Below are positions 35,401 to 44,133 of a stretch of DNA of 64,000 bases, in pieces. The notes beneath the pieces are model-generated. The model searched no databases, was not told the DNA's origin, and worked only from the letters and a program-made list of their open reading frames with translations. The translations under genes and the position numbers were made by a program. Source of the stretch: Corynebacterium sp. TAE3-ERU16 (GTDB taxonomy: Bacteria > Actinomycetota > Actinomycetes > Mycobacteriales > Mycobacteriaceae); the NCBI RefSeq assembly GCF_019209935.1, contig NZ_JAHUTN010000002.1, positions 1 to 64,000 of the forward strand, in the 5' to 3' direction. The first letter of the stretch is position 1. Every line of letters starts with the position of its first letter.

Positions 35401-36063
35401 GACGTTGAGCTGCTTCCTCACGTCGGATTCCCGCTCCATCAGGTCCTTCGACGCGGTGACCGCGGCGGCGACGCATCCGACGATGCCGAGGACGACGACG
35501 AGGGCGGCGAGGGCCATGCGCCAGTCGATGATGAACATGAAGATCAGCGTGGTGACCGGGACGGTCACCGATGCCGCGATGTCGGGGATCGCGTGGGAGA
35601 GCCCGAGTTCCAGCTGCTCGACGTCGTCCTGGAACACCTTCTTCACCTCGCCGCTGCTGCGCGCCTGGGCCCGGGCCAGTGGCATCCGGGCGAGGCGCTC
35701 CGCCAGCGCGAGACGGATGTCGGCGAGCGCCCGGTAGGCGGCGATGTGTGCGACGTTGTTCGCCGCCATACGCAGCAGGGCCTTGCCCGCCACCCCGGCC
35801 GCCGCGACGGCCACGAGGAAGGGGATGCGACCCGTCTGCTGCTCGCCGACGAGAAGATCCCGGGCGAGGAAGTAGATGACGACGTAGGGCACGAGTCCGG
35901 CGAACGCCCCGAGCACGGAGAGCACCCCGCTGGCGATCAACCGGGGTTTCTGCCTACCGATCAGTGCGCCGACGGAAGTGCCGGGCAGTGGGTCGCACAG
36001 CGTTCCGGGCGGGCCTGCGGTGTCAGCGGTGGCCTCGGCATCGGGGTCGCACGTCTGCCTCAT
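32428..36063 (-). CDS. Fused double ABC transporter of the IrtAB/YbtPQ type (siderophore uptake)
   Basis: 1211 aa: TMD1-NBD1-TMD2-NBD2 in one chain. NBD1 has GGSGAGKST near residue 390, LSGGQRQRISIARALL and VVMLDE. NBD2 has GPSGAGKST near residue 1003, LSGGQRQRLSIARALL and VLLLDE. Each half has exporter-type six-helix topology, like mycobacterial IrtA/IrtB and Yersinia YbtP/YbtQ, which import iron-siderophores despite the exporter fold. Normally these are two genes; here they are one. Start ATG 36063 has TAACCT (36070-36075) six bases upstream and TTGCCC 17 bases further, and a DtxR-box-like sequence covers the -10. I infer iron-repressed, leaderless transcription. The MFS gene follows. Confidence 0.85.
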   Translation of the reverse strand: MRQTCDPDAEATADTAGPPGTLCDPLPGTSVGALIGRQKPRLIASGVLSVLGAFAGLVPYVVIYFLARDLLVGEQQTGRIPFLVAVAAAGVAGKALLRMAANNVAHIAAYRALADIRLALAERLARMPLARAQARSSGEVKKVFQDDVEQLELGLSHAIPDIAASVTVPVTTLIFMFIIDWRMALAALVVVLGIVGCVAAAVTASKDLMERESDVRKQLNVEAVSFVRGIRVIRGFVGSTFLFDGIRDAIVASEDIELDKTERGRVGAAGAATLVAISIIAILPLGLWLYRSGSLEPQDFVFFILVGVGFAQPLMTLTLSAAVLQYQIEAGLKNISGFLAEPDLPVPPTPATRDGSRIELRGARVTYGDTDVVKDIDLVIEPGERVAVIGGSGAGKSTLLRVIARFIDVSAGKVTFGGTDVRELDPAELSGAIAFVQQDDYIFNDTVLENIRLARPDATDEEIRSAGRRARVTEFIDELDRGWDTVLGAAGANLSGGQRQRISIARALLADSPVVMLDEVTASLDATNERSVVAALAELQQGRTVITVAHRLGSLTGYDRILVMDDGRIVAEGDHEELSATSGTYRRLWRDFVAVDKWGMEAGDGCPTAAPSPARVTSAAEPASDGGFAEHTPPVRNLTGLGPVGQWFAMLGTHRGQLWRVGLWRLLLEGFFTSAPMVVVFFSLLAVLDDTLTTRDVHLLSGALLLIFIARLTVGIGVAKHWWPVAFRAISDLRRSVLRRLTRAPLGVFDRMDAGRTTTLLVSELALVDFINLPAKLIIAVVQPVLITVVLFSLDWRLAAAALIGVPFFLLTLKMTDRAHEATFTDVTAARREANSALLEFCRGTAVLRAFPDAPQAQVYRARVEALRRASVRMAVRTSPMTTLGTIVLEAGFVAMLWLGSGLFTGGSVSATTLLLFLILALNMYRPFQELLELSAYRHQQERIARSLAEVWDTGELPEPEVPRAPADSTVEVDGVTFGYSDRDILHDVSFTAGSGTVTAVIGPSGAGKSTVVNLVARFFDPGSGAIRIGGVDLRDMDAATRRETISTVYQDVYLFPVSIRDNLTIGSPGITDEKVWAALAQAEASDFVAALPDGLDTVLTDGGTNLSGGQRQRLSIARALLKDAPVLLLDEAVAAVDPGTERRIQAAVNRLIHGRTVLVIAHRLNTIRNVDQIVVLADGRVDGAGTHDEIIGTSSVYRELLGLPDQPTTT

Positions 36064-36067
36064 GAGG

Positions 36068-36098
36068 AAAGGTTAGCCTCAGCTGTTTTTCAGGGCAA
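36068..36098 (-). promoter_or_regulatory. Promoter with overlapping DtxR box
   Basis: Minus-strand promoter TTGCCC (36098-36093), 17-base spacer, TAACCT (36075-36070). The 19-mer at 36068-36086 (AAAGGTTAGCCTCAGCTGT on the plus strand) matches the DtxR consensus TWAGGTTAGSCTAACCTWA at 14 of 19 positions and overlaps the -10. DtxR-Fe(II) bound here would block transcription. Confidence 0.72.
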
Positions 36099-36584
36099 CC
36101 AACTTTCCGTTTCTTTCCCGACACAGACAGCACCACCACCGGACCAACCCGGCTCGGGCACACCACGACCGCGCTGGATCTCCCCCGAAGCAGCGCAACC
36201 GAATGGGCGCACGCGGCAACCAGTGGTGGCCAACCACTGCCGTTCCGGGCCGAGTGAAAAAACATCCACGCCCCCGAAAACGCCACGGGTCCACGGACTT
36301 CACGATCCTGGACCGCCCACCCGGTGACCCCAGCCTCGTTGTCGATCGCTGTCCGTTCGGCATCGGTCCGCGCGGCGGCCGAGCCTGCGGGATCGGTGGT
36401 GACGTCGGGTTGCGCGGTCAGGGTCGGGGTCAGAGTTGAGCCCAGCCCGTGGACCGGGACAACCGCGGGCAGCGGTCCGGGTACCGGGGACCGCGCCGCC
36501 CCCGTCGATGTCTGTAAATTCCACCTGTCACCAACCAGAATGTCAGAGATGGCACATGTTTAGCTTCCTGGAAGCGAACACGAG
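36099..36584. other. Intergenic region without recognisable genes
   Basis: About 485 bases between the ABC operon promoter and the tRNA terminator. No protein-like frame or RNA gene was recognised on either strand. Confidence 0.5.
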
Positions 36585-36614
36585 AAAACCCCTCTCCAGA
36601 AGGAGAGGGGTTTT
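36585..36614 (-). terminator. Terminator of the initiator tRNA transcript
   Basis: Perfect 13-bp stem: AAAACCCCTCTCC (36585-36597) and GGAGAGGGGTTTT (36602-36614), loop AGAA. Located eight bases past the tRNA 3' end on the minus strand. Confidence 0.88.
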
Positions 36615-36621
36615 CTGTACG

Positions 36622-36698
<77 letters not shown>

Positions 36699-36868
36699 TC
36701 GGGTGCTACGTACTGACACCGTGCCGGGAAACGTTCTCTCGTCTGCTCCCTGGCAACGTTGAGTTACTTTACATAGCTTCCCCGAGAACGTCCAATCGGG
36801 GCGGTGAACTGCGAAAATGAGAGAAGCGGCGAACCCTGCCGTCCGGATCCGCCGCCTTCTCCCATCTG

Positions 36869-39800
36869 TCACACGTTGGCTTCCTCCGGGTCAGCCGGGT
36901 TCGGGACAGCGGGGTCACTGTCCGCCCCGTCTGAGGTGGCCTGGTTCTGGAGCCGCTGGTACTCGGCGACCGCACGATCCAGACGATCGAGGGCCCGACC
37001 GTACTCCTCATGGGAGGCGTTCTTGGCGTCGTTCAGGCCCTTGAGTGCCTCGGAGACGCGGTCCATGGCCTCGTTGAGGTCGGCGGCCGGGACACCGCCG
37101 ATGGTGGTGGAGGGCTCGGTCGCCTCCCCTCCGCCACCGGAGTCGCCGCCGGCAGGCGTCCTGCCCACGCTGTCCGGCAGATCCGTCGCCTCCTCGACAT
37201 CCGCCGCGGAGCGTGGGTCGATGCCGACCTGGCTCAGCGCCTCGGCGATGGTCGGGGCGTAGCCGACCTGACCGTTGTAGTTCACGAGCACACGCAGCAG
37301 CTTCGGGAAGGCGGAGTCCTGGTCCTTGCGCTGGGTGTAGATCGGTTCGACGTAGAGGATCTCTCCCCCACCGACGGGCAGGGTCAGGAGGTTACCGTTC
37401 TTGATGTCGTTCGTGCCCTCCCACAGCGACCGGTCGCGGGCGACCTGGTCGGAGGACATCATCGTGTCCTGCGCCTGCGCCGGGCCGAGCGTCTGGGTCT
37501 GGGTGGGCAGGACCCGGACCGTGATCTTGCCGAAGTTGTCCGGGTCGGAGGACACGGACATGTGCGCGGCGAGGAACTGGCGCTCCAGCCCACGGAACGG
37601 GGTGATCAGCTGGAAGCCTGCGTCCCGGGATTCGGGGTCGGCGGCGACGACGTAGTACGGGGGCTGGTTGACGCCCTCGACGCCCTTCGAGGCGTTCGGG
37701 TCGCTGGGCACGGACCAGAAGTCGTCGGAGGTGAAGAACACACGCGCGTCATCGACGTGGTACTTGGCGATGATCTCCCGCTGGACCTTGAACAGGTCCT
37801 CCGGGTAGCGGAGGTGCTCGCGCAGGTCGTCGGAGATCTCCTCCTTCGGCTTCACCGTTCCGGGGAACACGCCCTCCCACGCCTTGAGCACCGGGTCGGA
37901 GTCGTCGAACTCGTAGAGCTCCACGGATCCGTCGTAGGCGTCGACGACGGCCTTGACCGAGTTGCGGATGTAGCCCACCTGGTCGGTGAGCAGGCGCTGG
38001 TTCGTGCCGTTGGCGTTCAGCGAGTCACGGGTGACCTCGCTCAGCGTGGTGCGCTGGGCGTAGGGCAGGTTGCTGAGCGTGGTGTAGCCGTCGACGATCC
38101 ACTTGATCTTCCCGTCGATGACGGTGGGGTACGTCGCGGAGTCGGTGGTCAGCCAGGGCGCGACCTTCTCCACCCGGGAGCGGGGGTCGCGTTCGAAGAT
38201 GATCTTGGAGTTGCCGTCGATCCGGTCACTCAGGAGCATGTTGATCTCCTGGTAGCGCAGGGCGAAGGCGGTGCGGTTGACGATGTTGCCGATGGAGACG
38301 CCGCCGGAACCGGTGTAGGTGTAGCTCGATCCGTCGGTGTCGTACTCGAGGGCCTTGCCGTCGAGGGTGCCGCCGACGATGGCGTAGTCGCTGTTGGTCG
38401 GGCCGGAGGCGATGACGGGACCGAAGTACACGCGGGGCTCATCGACCTCGATACCGAGTTTCTCCGCCTCCTCGTTCTCCGCGCGGCGCTGCAGGGTCTG
38501 CAGGTCACTCACGGTGTAGACGGGGTAGCCGCCACGGGTGGATCCGACGTCGCGGGCGACCTCGTCGACCTGGTTCGCGGGCGCGGCCACGAGGCCGTTG
38601 CCGTGGGTGTAGACGGTGTGCCGGTTGATCCAGTCCCGCTGGTTGTCACGCAGGGCGTTGGGGTCGATCTCACGCGCGGCGACGACGTAGTCGCGCAGCT
38701 CGCCGTCGACGGTGTAGCGGTCGATGTTGAGCTTGTCCGGAAAACCGTAGAAGTTCTTGAGCTGCTGCTGCTGGGTGAACGTGTCGGAGAGGATCTGCGG
38801 ATCGAGCAGGCGGATGTTCGACAGTGTCGCCACGTCATCGGCGACGGACTCCTCCGACGCGCCTTCCGCACCCCAGTTGGAGATGTAGGTGACCTCGTCG
38901 TCCGTCACGCCGTAGGCGTATCGGGTCGCCTCGATGTTGCGGGCGATGTACTTAGACTCCTTCTCCGCGCGGTTCGGGGCGACGGAGAACTGTTCGATGG
39001 CCAGCGGCCAGGCGGTCCCGATCACCACGGCCGACAGGACCATGAGGCCGGTCGCCAGGGCGGGGATGCGGAGATCACGGAGAACCACCGCGGAGAAGAA
39101 CGCCGCGGCGACGACGACGGCGATGACCATGAGGAGGATCTTGGCGGGCAGGACCGCGTTGATGTCGGTGTAGGAGCCACCGTAGAAGGAACTGCCCTGT
39201 CCACCTCCGTGCTGTGCACTCAGCAGGTCGTAGCGGTCGAGCCAGTAGCTGACGACGCGCAGCAGCATCCAGAGCCCTGCGGTGACCGCGAGCTGGATGC
39301 GCGCGGGGTTGGACATGGCACCCTTCTCCGCGAAACCGTTGGCCCCCACCCGGATTCCGCCGAGCAGGTAGTGCCCCACGAGTGCCACGAGGAAGGCCAC
39401 GATCAGCAGCGACGAGAGGGATCCCACGACGAGCCGGATCAACGGGAGGGTGAAGGCGTAGAAACCGTAGTCACGGTGGAACTGCGGGTCGGAGACCCCG
39501 AAGTCGGATCCGTTGAGGAACAGGGAGACGGTGGTCCAGTTCGCCTGTCCGACGATGCCCGCGAGGATTCCGATGAAGATCGGGACGCCGAGCATGACGC
39601 GCTTGAGGGACTGCTCGATCGCGGCGCGGTACGCGCGGATCGGATTGTCCGGTTCGAAACCGAAGACGTCGTCCATGTCGTCCGGGCGGTACCTGAACGC
39701 CAGGTACCCGGCGAGCCACACGATGGCGGCCGCGATCACCCCGAACACCAGGAACAGGACGATCCGGGTGACCAGGACGCGGGTGAACACGCCGCGGAAG

Positions 39801-39946
39801 TCCACCTCGGAGAACCACAGCCAGTCGGTGTAGTAGCCGATGAGGATCGGCCCCACGAAGATGACGAGGGCGACGAGGAAGATGATCCCGCTGACCAACC
39901 TCGGCGGTCGTTTGAACGGCTTCTGGGGGCTAAGGCCGCTAGACAA
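36869..39946 (-). CDS. UPF0182 family membrane protein
   Basis: 1025 aa, matching the long actinobacterial UPF0182 (COG1615) proteins. Seven or so N-terminal membrane helices occupy residues 1-320 (including GIIFLVALVIFVGPILIGYYTDWLWF and VFGVIAAAIVWLAGYLAF). A large extracytoplasmic domain follows with the conserved segments ARNIEATRYAYG and YTHGNGLVAAPANQVD. The C-terminus is acidic and Gly-rich with a final helix. Function unknown. In mycobacteria the homologue (Rv3193c) also sits next to the PDZ-protease gene region, as here. Start ATG 39946 is preceded by a TAAAGGAG ribosome site. Confidence 0.9.
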   Translation of the reverse strand: MSSGLSPQKPFKRPPRLVSGIIFLVALVIFVGPILIGYYTDWLWFSEVDFRGVFTRVLVTRIVLFLVFGVIAAAIVWLAGYLAFRYRPDDMDDVFGFEPDNPIRAYRAAIEQSLKRVMLGVPIFIGILAGIVGQANWTTVSLFLNGSDFGVSDPQFHRDYGFYAFTLPLIRLVVGSLSSLLIVAFLVALVGHYLLGGIRVGANGFAEKGAMSNPARIQLAVTAGLWMLLRVVSYWLDRYDLLSAQHGGGQGSSFYGGSYTDINAVLPAKILLMVIAVVVAAAFFSAVVLRDLRIPALATGLMVLSAVVIGTAWPLAIEQFSVAPNRAEKESKYIARNIEATRYAYGVTDDEVTYISNWGAEGASEESVADDVATLSNIRLLDPQILSDTFTQQQQLKNFYGFPDKLNIDRYTVDGELRDYVVAAREIDPNALRDNQRDWINRHTVYTHGNGLVAAPANQVDEVARDVGSTRGGYPVYTVSDLQTLQRRAENEEAEKLGIEVDEPRVYFGPVIASGPTNSDYAIVGGTLDGKALEYDTDGSSYTYTGSGGVSIGNIVNRTAFALRYQEINMLLSDRIDGNSKIIFERDPRSRVEKVAPWLTTDSATYPTVIDGKIKWIVDGYTTLSNLPYAQRTTLSEVTRDSLNANGTNQRLLTDQVGYIRNSVKAVVDAYDGSVELYEFDDSDPVLKAWEGVFPGTVKPKEEISDDLREHLRYPEDLFKVQREIIAKYHVDDARVFFTSDDFWSVPSDPNASKGVEGVNQPPYYVVAADPESRDAGFQLITPFRGLERQFLAAHMSVSSDPDNFGKITVRVLPTQTQTLGPAQAQDTMMSSDQVARDRSLWEGTNDIKNGNLLTLPVGGGEILYVEPIYTQRKDQDSAFPKLLRVLVNYNGQVGYAPTIAEALSQVGIDPRSAADVEEATDLPDSVGRTPAGGDSGGGGEATEPSTTIGGVPAADLNEAMDRVSEALKGLNDAKNASHEEYGRALDRLDRAVAEYQRLQNQATSDGADSDPAVPNPADPEEANV

Positions 39947-40037
39947 GCCAACTCCTTTAATTAACGTGCACGTGACGGATAGAATTCAACAGTACTTTCT
40001 TTTTTCCGTATCCGAGACAACCGGGAGCACCCATCCC

Positions 40038-40610
40038 ATGCCAGCAACGCCGGAGTCCCCTCTCACCCAGCAGGCCCTCAACCGGGCCATGATGGAGGCC
40101 GTCGAACACGTCCACGCCGGAGGCTGGGACTCCTCCCCCGCTCTCTTCGCCCTCGTCGAGACCTCGATGCTCGCCGATGCGACGGGAGCTGCGGACCTGA
40201 TCGAGGACGATTCCCCGCTGACGCTCGTGCAGCAGGACGACCTGCCTCCGCACATCGAGGGGGGCTCCGATGAGCTGGGTGATTTCGTCTCCCGCCTGGC
40301 GTGGCCGGAGCAGGTGTGCGGGGTCATCCTGGCCCAGGAGATCCTCTTCCGGGACACGGCGGGAACCGATCCCGACGATGCGGGGGACGGCCCGACCGGC
40401 GGGATCGAGGCGAAACCGGCGCGCCTGTTCTCCGGTGTGCTGCGCAGCGGGGAGGAACTGACACTGCTGCAGCTCCGCCCCACCGAGGAGGAGCTCGCGG
40501 CGGCGGGCCCCTTCGCGGATGACGAGATCAGCCTCCGGGGCGGACCCGGTGTCGCTCCCGGTGTCATCGCCGCACTTCATTACACTCTTGAGCAGCCGGC
40601 CGTCGACTGA
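40038..40610 (+). CDS. PPA1309-family conserved actinobacterial protein
   Basis: 190 aa soluble protein with the family opening ALNRAMMEAVEHVHAGGWDSSPALFALVET and the central LAWPEQVCGVILAQEILF and LLQLRPTEEELA segments. Found widely in actinobacteria next to the UPF0182 gene; the function is unknown. A TAGAAT -10 lies near 39979. ATG 40038 fits homologues; the open frame continues upstream without protein-like sequence. Divergent from the UPF0182 gene and 67 bases upstream of a lipoprotein gene. Confidence 0.82.
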   Translation: MPATPESPLTQQALNRAMMEAVEHVHAGGWDSSPALFALVETSMLADATGAADLIEDDSPLTLVQQDDLPPHIEGGSDELGDFVSRLAWPEQVCGVILAQEILFRDTAGTDPDDAGDGPTGGIEAKPARLFSGVLRSGEELTLLQLRPTEEELAAAGPFADDEISLRGGPGVAPGVIAALHYTLEQPAVD

Positions 40611-40677
40611 CGCCCGGCGAGAGAGAAGACCATCCGGCGGTTCCCACCCGCCATCACCGAGGAGCTGACTGACACCA

Positions 40678-41421
40678 GTGCCCGACACCCCGTACCGCAG
40701 CTCCTCGCGCCGTCTCCGGTTCGCCGCAGCCCTGACCGCGACCGTCCTCCTCGCCGGGTGCGGTGGAGGCGACGGTCCGGAACCCGGACAGGACGCCGAC
40801 CCGGCGGACACGACGGAAGGCACGTCGACCGCATCGGCGACCTCCACCACGGATTCGGGCGGTTCCGGGAGCCCCACCTCGACGACGTCCGGGGCCTCCG
40901 CCGGCGCCACGGACAGGAGTCCGCGGCTCCCACGGAGCGTCCAGGACGCCTACGAGCGTTTCGGGACCCTCGCGCCGCGGTCGCTGTTCGAGAAGTTCGA
41001 CTCCTGCATGCCGAACGGGGTGGCTGATTCCTCCGCGTGCTCGGGAGAGGAGGTCGGGCAGTTCCAGTTCTTCGCCAACGAGGCGAAGGCGGCGTCCACC
41101 ACCCAGTTGCTGACCGAACTGCGCAGCGCCCGGATCGTGCAGGACGACGGGGACGTGATCGTGGGTTGGTCGAACGTGGGCACCGTCGCGATCATCACCG
41201 TGGTCGACAACGCGAACGGCGTCGTCCTGCAGCAGATGATCTCCACCGATGAACAGGACCCACGCGAGCGGATCATGGAGCTCGGCCTCGCCCGTCGGAC
41301 GGCGACGACTCCGCCGCGCACCGCCACATCGACCAGACCGACGGGACAGCCCACCGGAACGGGGCGCCCTACCGCTCCCACCGGGACGTCGACGACACCG
41401 ACGGATCGGGCGAAGAACTAG
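40678..41421 (+). CDS. Lipoprotein of unknown function
   Basis: 247 aa. Start GTG 40678. A type II signal peptide is present: basic RRLR, hydrophobic core FAAALTATVLLAG and lipobox LLAGC with Cys28. A Thr/Ser/Gly-rich linker (30-85) follows, then a folded domain (QDAYERFGTLAPRSLFEKFD, later GEEVGQFQFFANEAKAAS and DDGDVIVGWSNVGTVAIITV). The C-terminal tail is Pro/Thr-rich. The domain looks like the surface lipoproteins common in Corynebacterium; no specific family recognised. It ends on the same CTAG palindrome as the converging protease gene. Confidence 0.78.
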   Translation: MPDTPYRSSSRRLRFAAALTATVLLAGCGGGDGPEPGQDADPADTTEGTSTASATSTTDSGGSGSPTSTTSGASAGATDRSPRLPRSVQDAYERFGTLAPRSLFEKFDSCMPNGVADSSACSGEEVGQFQFFANEAKAASTTQLLTELRSARIVQDDGDVIVGWSNVGTVAIITVVDNANGVVLQQMISTDEQDPRERIMELGLARRTATTPPRTATSTRPTGQPTGTGRPTAPTGTSTTPTDRAKN

Positions 41422-42485
41422 TTGGAGAGATAGTCCTCGCAGGTCAGCGCGCTGCCCGGGCGGGCGTCGTAGGCCGCCATCTGGTCGATCGCCTCAGCGA
41501 GCGTATCCACCTTCAGCACGGCCATATCCCCGTGGTCCCGGCTCACCGCCTCAGCGCAGTTCGCGCTCGGGGCGAGGAACACCTCCGCGCCGGCGTCACG
41601 CGCGGCGCGGACCTTGTGGACTATCCCGCCGATGGAACCGACGTCACCGGTCACCGAGATGGTTCCCGTTCCCGCCACGAAGCGACCGCCATTCAGCGGG
41701 CCTTCGCTGAGCTTGTCCACGACGGCGAGGCTGAACATCATGCCCGCACTCGGACCGCCGATGTCCTCCAGGTTGTAGTTGACGGTGATTCCGTCGGCGG
41801 GGGTGGCGTCCATCATTACCCCGAGCAGCGGCACGTCGGGCTGGTCCGGGTGGCTTCCGAGCGTGACGTCGACGGCCCGGTCGCCGCCTTCCCGATCCAC
41901 CTCCAACCGGATCCGGTCGCCGGGCTTCTTCCCCCGTACGGCCTCCTGCACCTCGATCGGGAGGGTGACCGCGGTGCCGTCGACGGAGCGGATGATGTCG
42001 CCGTCCCGGAGTTCCCCCTCGGCCGCGGAGTCCTCCGCGACACCGACGACCCTGACCTGGAGCGGTTTGTCGAGGTAGGTCATGGCGGCGATCGTGGCGG
42101 CGGACTCCGAGGAGCTGAACAGCACCTCATTGCGTTGGGAGACCTCCTCGAGCGTCTCGCCCGGACGGATGAAGTGGTCGATGGGCACGAGGGTGTCCTC
42201 GGACAGCCACCTGCGGACCGCCTCCGCGAGGGTCATTCCCGTACGGATCTCCACGGTGGTCATGTCGAGGTTCCCCTCGGTCTCGTCGAGCTCCGCGCCA
42301 CTGATGTCCACTACCTTCTCCCCCCGGTACTCCCCGAGGGTGTCGAAGGTCGGCCCCGGTCCCTCCGCGGCGTAGGGCACCGTCAGATCGATACCCGTCC
42401 CGGGGATGTGGTCGGCCATGGCGAGGTAGGTCAACGCGACCACGGGCAGCGCTCCGGCCAGCACAGTGCTTGTTCGACGATTCAC
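41418..42485 (-). CDS. Membrane-anchored PDZ/Lon-type protease (YlbL family)
   Basis: 355 aa. An N-terminal membrane anchor (VLAGALPVVALTYLAMA) is followed by a PDZ domain (residues about 135-215, LQVRVVGVAEDSAAEGELRDGD) and a C-terminal Lon-like S16 protease domain. The Ser-Lys dyad is S246 (IGGPSAGMMFSL) and K291 (GGIVHKVRAARDAG), 45 apart as in Lon. I prefer GTG 42485, because TATCGT (42494-42499) sits eight bases upstream, rather than TTG 42494. Homologous to Rv3194c and B. subtilis YlbL. Convergent with the lipoprotein gene and divergent from the DUF2342-type gene. Confidence 0.9.
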   Translation of the reverse strand: MNRRTSTVLAGALPVVALTYLAMADHIPGTGIDLTVPYAAEGPGPTFDTLGEYRGEKVVDISGAELDETEGNLDMTTVEIRTGMTLAEAVRRWLSEDTLVPIDHFIRPGETLEEVSQRNEVLFSSSESAATIAAMTYLDKPLQVRVVGVAEDSAAEGELRDGDIIRSVDGTAVTLPIEVQEAVRGKKPGDRIRLEVDREGGDRAVDVTLGSHPDQPDVPLLGVMMDATPADGITVNYNLEDIGGPSAGMMFSLAVVDKLSEGPLNGGRFVAGTGTISVTGDVGSIGGIVHKVRAARDAGAEVFLAPSANCAEAVSRDHGDMAVLKVDTLAEAIDQMAAYDARPGSALTCEDYLSN

Positions 42486-42634
42486 GCCTACCAACGATAC
42501 AGTCCCGGACCGCCGATCCCCGTCCCCGGCGGAGCACCCGCCACCGGTACGGACCCCGGCGCGCCCCGACGTGTTCGCTGAGAGCGTTGTTCCCGCGATG
42601 GCGAAGCTCTCGCAGCCGCCGGTAGGTTGGAGCC

Positions 42635-44086
42635 ATGAACAACCATGGTTTTGGCTTCCGACCCGGTGACGATGACGATGACGACCGCAACGACGGTCAG
42701 AACAACTTCGGTTTCTTCAGCTTCGGGCCGGGCATGGGCGGAGGCAACATGGGCGGAGGTCTGGGCGACATGCTCAACCAGTTCGGCCAGATGCTCTCGG
42801 GCATGGGATCGTCCATGAACTCCCCCGACGGCCAGGGCGCGGTGAACTACGCCCTCGCCGAGCGGATCGCCCGTCAGCAGATCGGTCGCGTCCAACCGGT
42901 GCCCGCGAATCAGGTCACCGCCGTCACCGACGCGGTACGCCTGGCGGAGCTCTGGCTCGATGACGCCACCGAACTGCCCACCGCCTCGGGACGGGTCGAG
43001 GCGTGGAACGCGGAAACCTGGCTGGAACAGACGCTCCCGGTGTGGAAGCGGATGGTCACCCCGGTCGCGGAGCGGATGAATGAGGCCCAGCTGGAGTCGC
43101 TGCCGGAGGAGGCGCGGCAGATGATCGGCCCCATGCTGCAGATGATGAACCAGATGTCGGGCATGAACTTCGGCATGCAGCTCGGAAACGCCCTCGGTGA
43201 TCTCGCCCGACAGGCGCTGACCGGTTCGGACTTCGGTCTCCCGGTCGCCCCGGCGGGGGTCACCGCGGTCCTTCCGGTCCATCTTCGGGAGATGTCGAAG
43301 GGACTCGACGTCCCGGAGCAGGAGGCCCTGGTCTACCTGTGTGTCCGGGAGGTGGCCCGCCAGCGCCTGTTCAAGCACGTCCCGTGGCTGGTCGAGCGTC
43401 TCGTCTCCTCCGTCGAGGAGTACGCCGCGGGCCTCGTGATCGACACCTCCCACATCGAGGAGGCCGCCCGCGAGCTCAACCTGGAGAGCGGTGACCCGGC
43501 GCAGATCCAGGACGCGATGCAGCGCCTGCAGGGCATGGACCTCTCGCCCAGGATCTCCTCCCGGAACGCGGCTGCCGCGGCCCGGCTGGAGACGATGCTC
43601 GCGCTCGTCGAGGGCTGGGTGGAACTCGTGGTCACCGAGGCCATCGGCGACCGGATCCCCTCCACCGCGGCGATGAACGAGGCATGGCGTCGGCGTCGCG
43701 CCACCGGTGGTTCCGCGGAGCAGGCCTTCTCCAGGGTCGTCGGCATCGAGTTCGCCGCCCCCAAGGTCGCCGAGGCCATGGAGCTGTGGCGCCGGGTGGA
43801 GGTCGCCGTTGGCGTCAAGCGCCGCGACGCCGTCTGGGACCACCCCGATTTCCTGCCCGTGGCCTCCGACCTGGAGAACTCGGCCGAGTTCATCGACGGC
43901 CTGCTCGATGAGGGCGACGCCGGGGACTTCGATCCCATCGCGGAGATCGACGCCCTGGAGAAGATGCTCGCCGAGGAGGCCGACCGGAAGAGCTCGGCGG
44001 AAGACACGGACCCCGACGGTTCCGGCGATGACCCCTCCGACCCGGTGGAACCGGGTGACGACGGGGACGACAGGCGGAACTCCTGA
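42635..44086 (+). CDS. Zincin-like DUF2342 / zinc-dependent metalloprotease-family protein
   Basis: 483 aa. N-terminus is Asp/Gly/Asn-rich (GDDDDDDRNDG, MGGGNMGGGLGDML), then the conserved core with VPWLVERLVSSVEEYAAGLVID and ARLETMLALVEGWVELVV. This is the TIGR03624/DUF2342 family, named for similarity to F420-linked zincins. A classical HExxH is absent, so hydrolytic activity is doubtful. The C-terminus is again acidic. TAGGTT lies six bases before ATG 42635, suggesting leaderless transcription. Syntenic with Rv3195. Confidence 0.82.
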   Translation: MNNHGFGFRPGDDDDDDRNDGQNNFGFFSFGPGMGGGNMGGGLGDMLNQFGQMLSGMGSSMNSPDGQGAVNYALAERIARQQIGRVQPVPANQVTAVTDAVRLAELWLDDATELPTASGRVEAWNAETWLEQTLPVWKRMVTPVAERMNEAQLESLPEEARQMIGPMLQMMNQMSGMNFGMQLGNALGDLARQALTGSDFGLPVAPAGVTAVLPVHLREMSKGLDVPEQEALVYLCVREVARQRLFKHVPWLVERLVSSVEEYAAGLVIDTSHIEEAARELNLESGDPAQIQDAMQRLQGMDLSPRISSRNAAAAARLETMLALVEGWVELVVTEAIGDRIPSTAAMNEAWRRRRATGGSAEQAFSRVVGIEFAAPKVAEAMELWRRVEVAVGVKRRDAVWDHPDFLPVASDLENSAEFIDGLLDEGDAGDFDPIAEIDALEKMLAEEADRKSSAEDTDPDGSGDDPSDPVEPGDDGDDRRNS

Positions 44087-44098
44087 CGTCTTTCCTTC

Positions 44099-44133
44099 AG
44101 TGATCCCGCGGTGCCCGGCGCTGCGGGATCACT
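44099..44133. terminator. Bidirectional terminator
   Basis: AGTGATCCCGC (44099-44109) and GCGGGATCACT (44123-44133), a perfect 11-bp stem between two converging genes; its right arm contains the stop codon of the M48-like gene. Confidence 0.8.

Noticed and set aside
37010..39964. A 984-codon plus-strand open frame
   Set aside because: Antisense mirror of the UPF0182 gene; low-complexity Val/Gly/Asp composition and no start signal.
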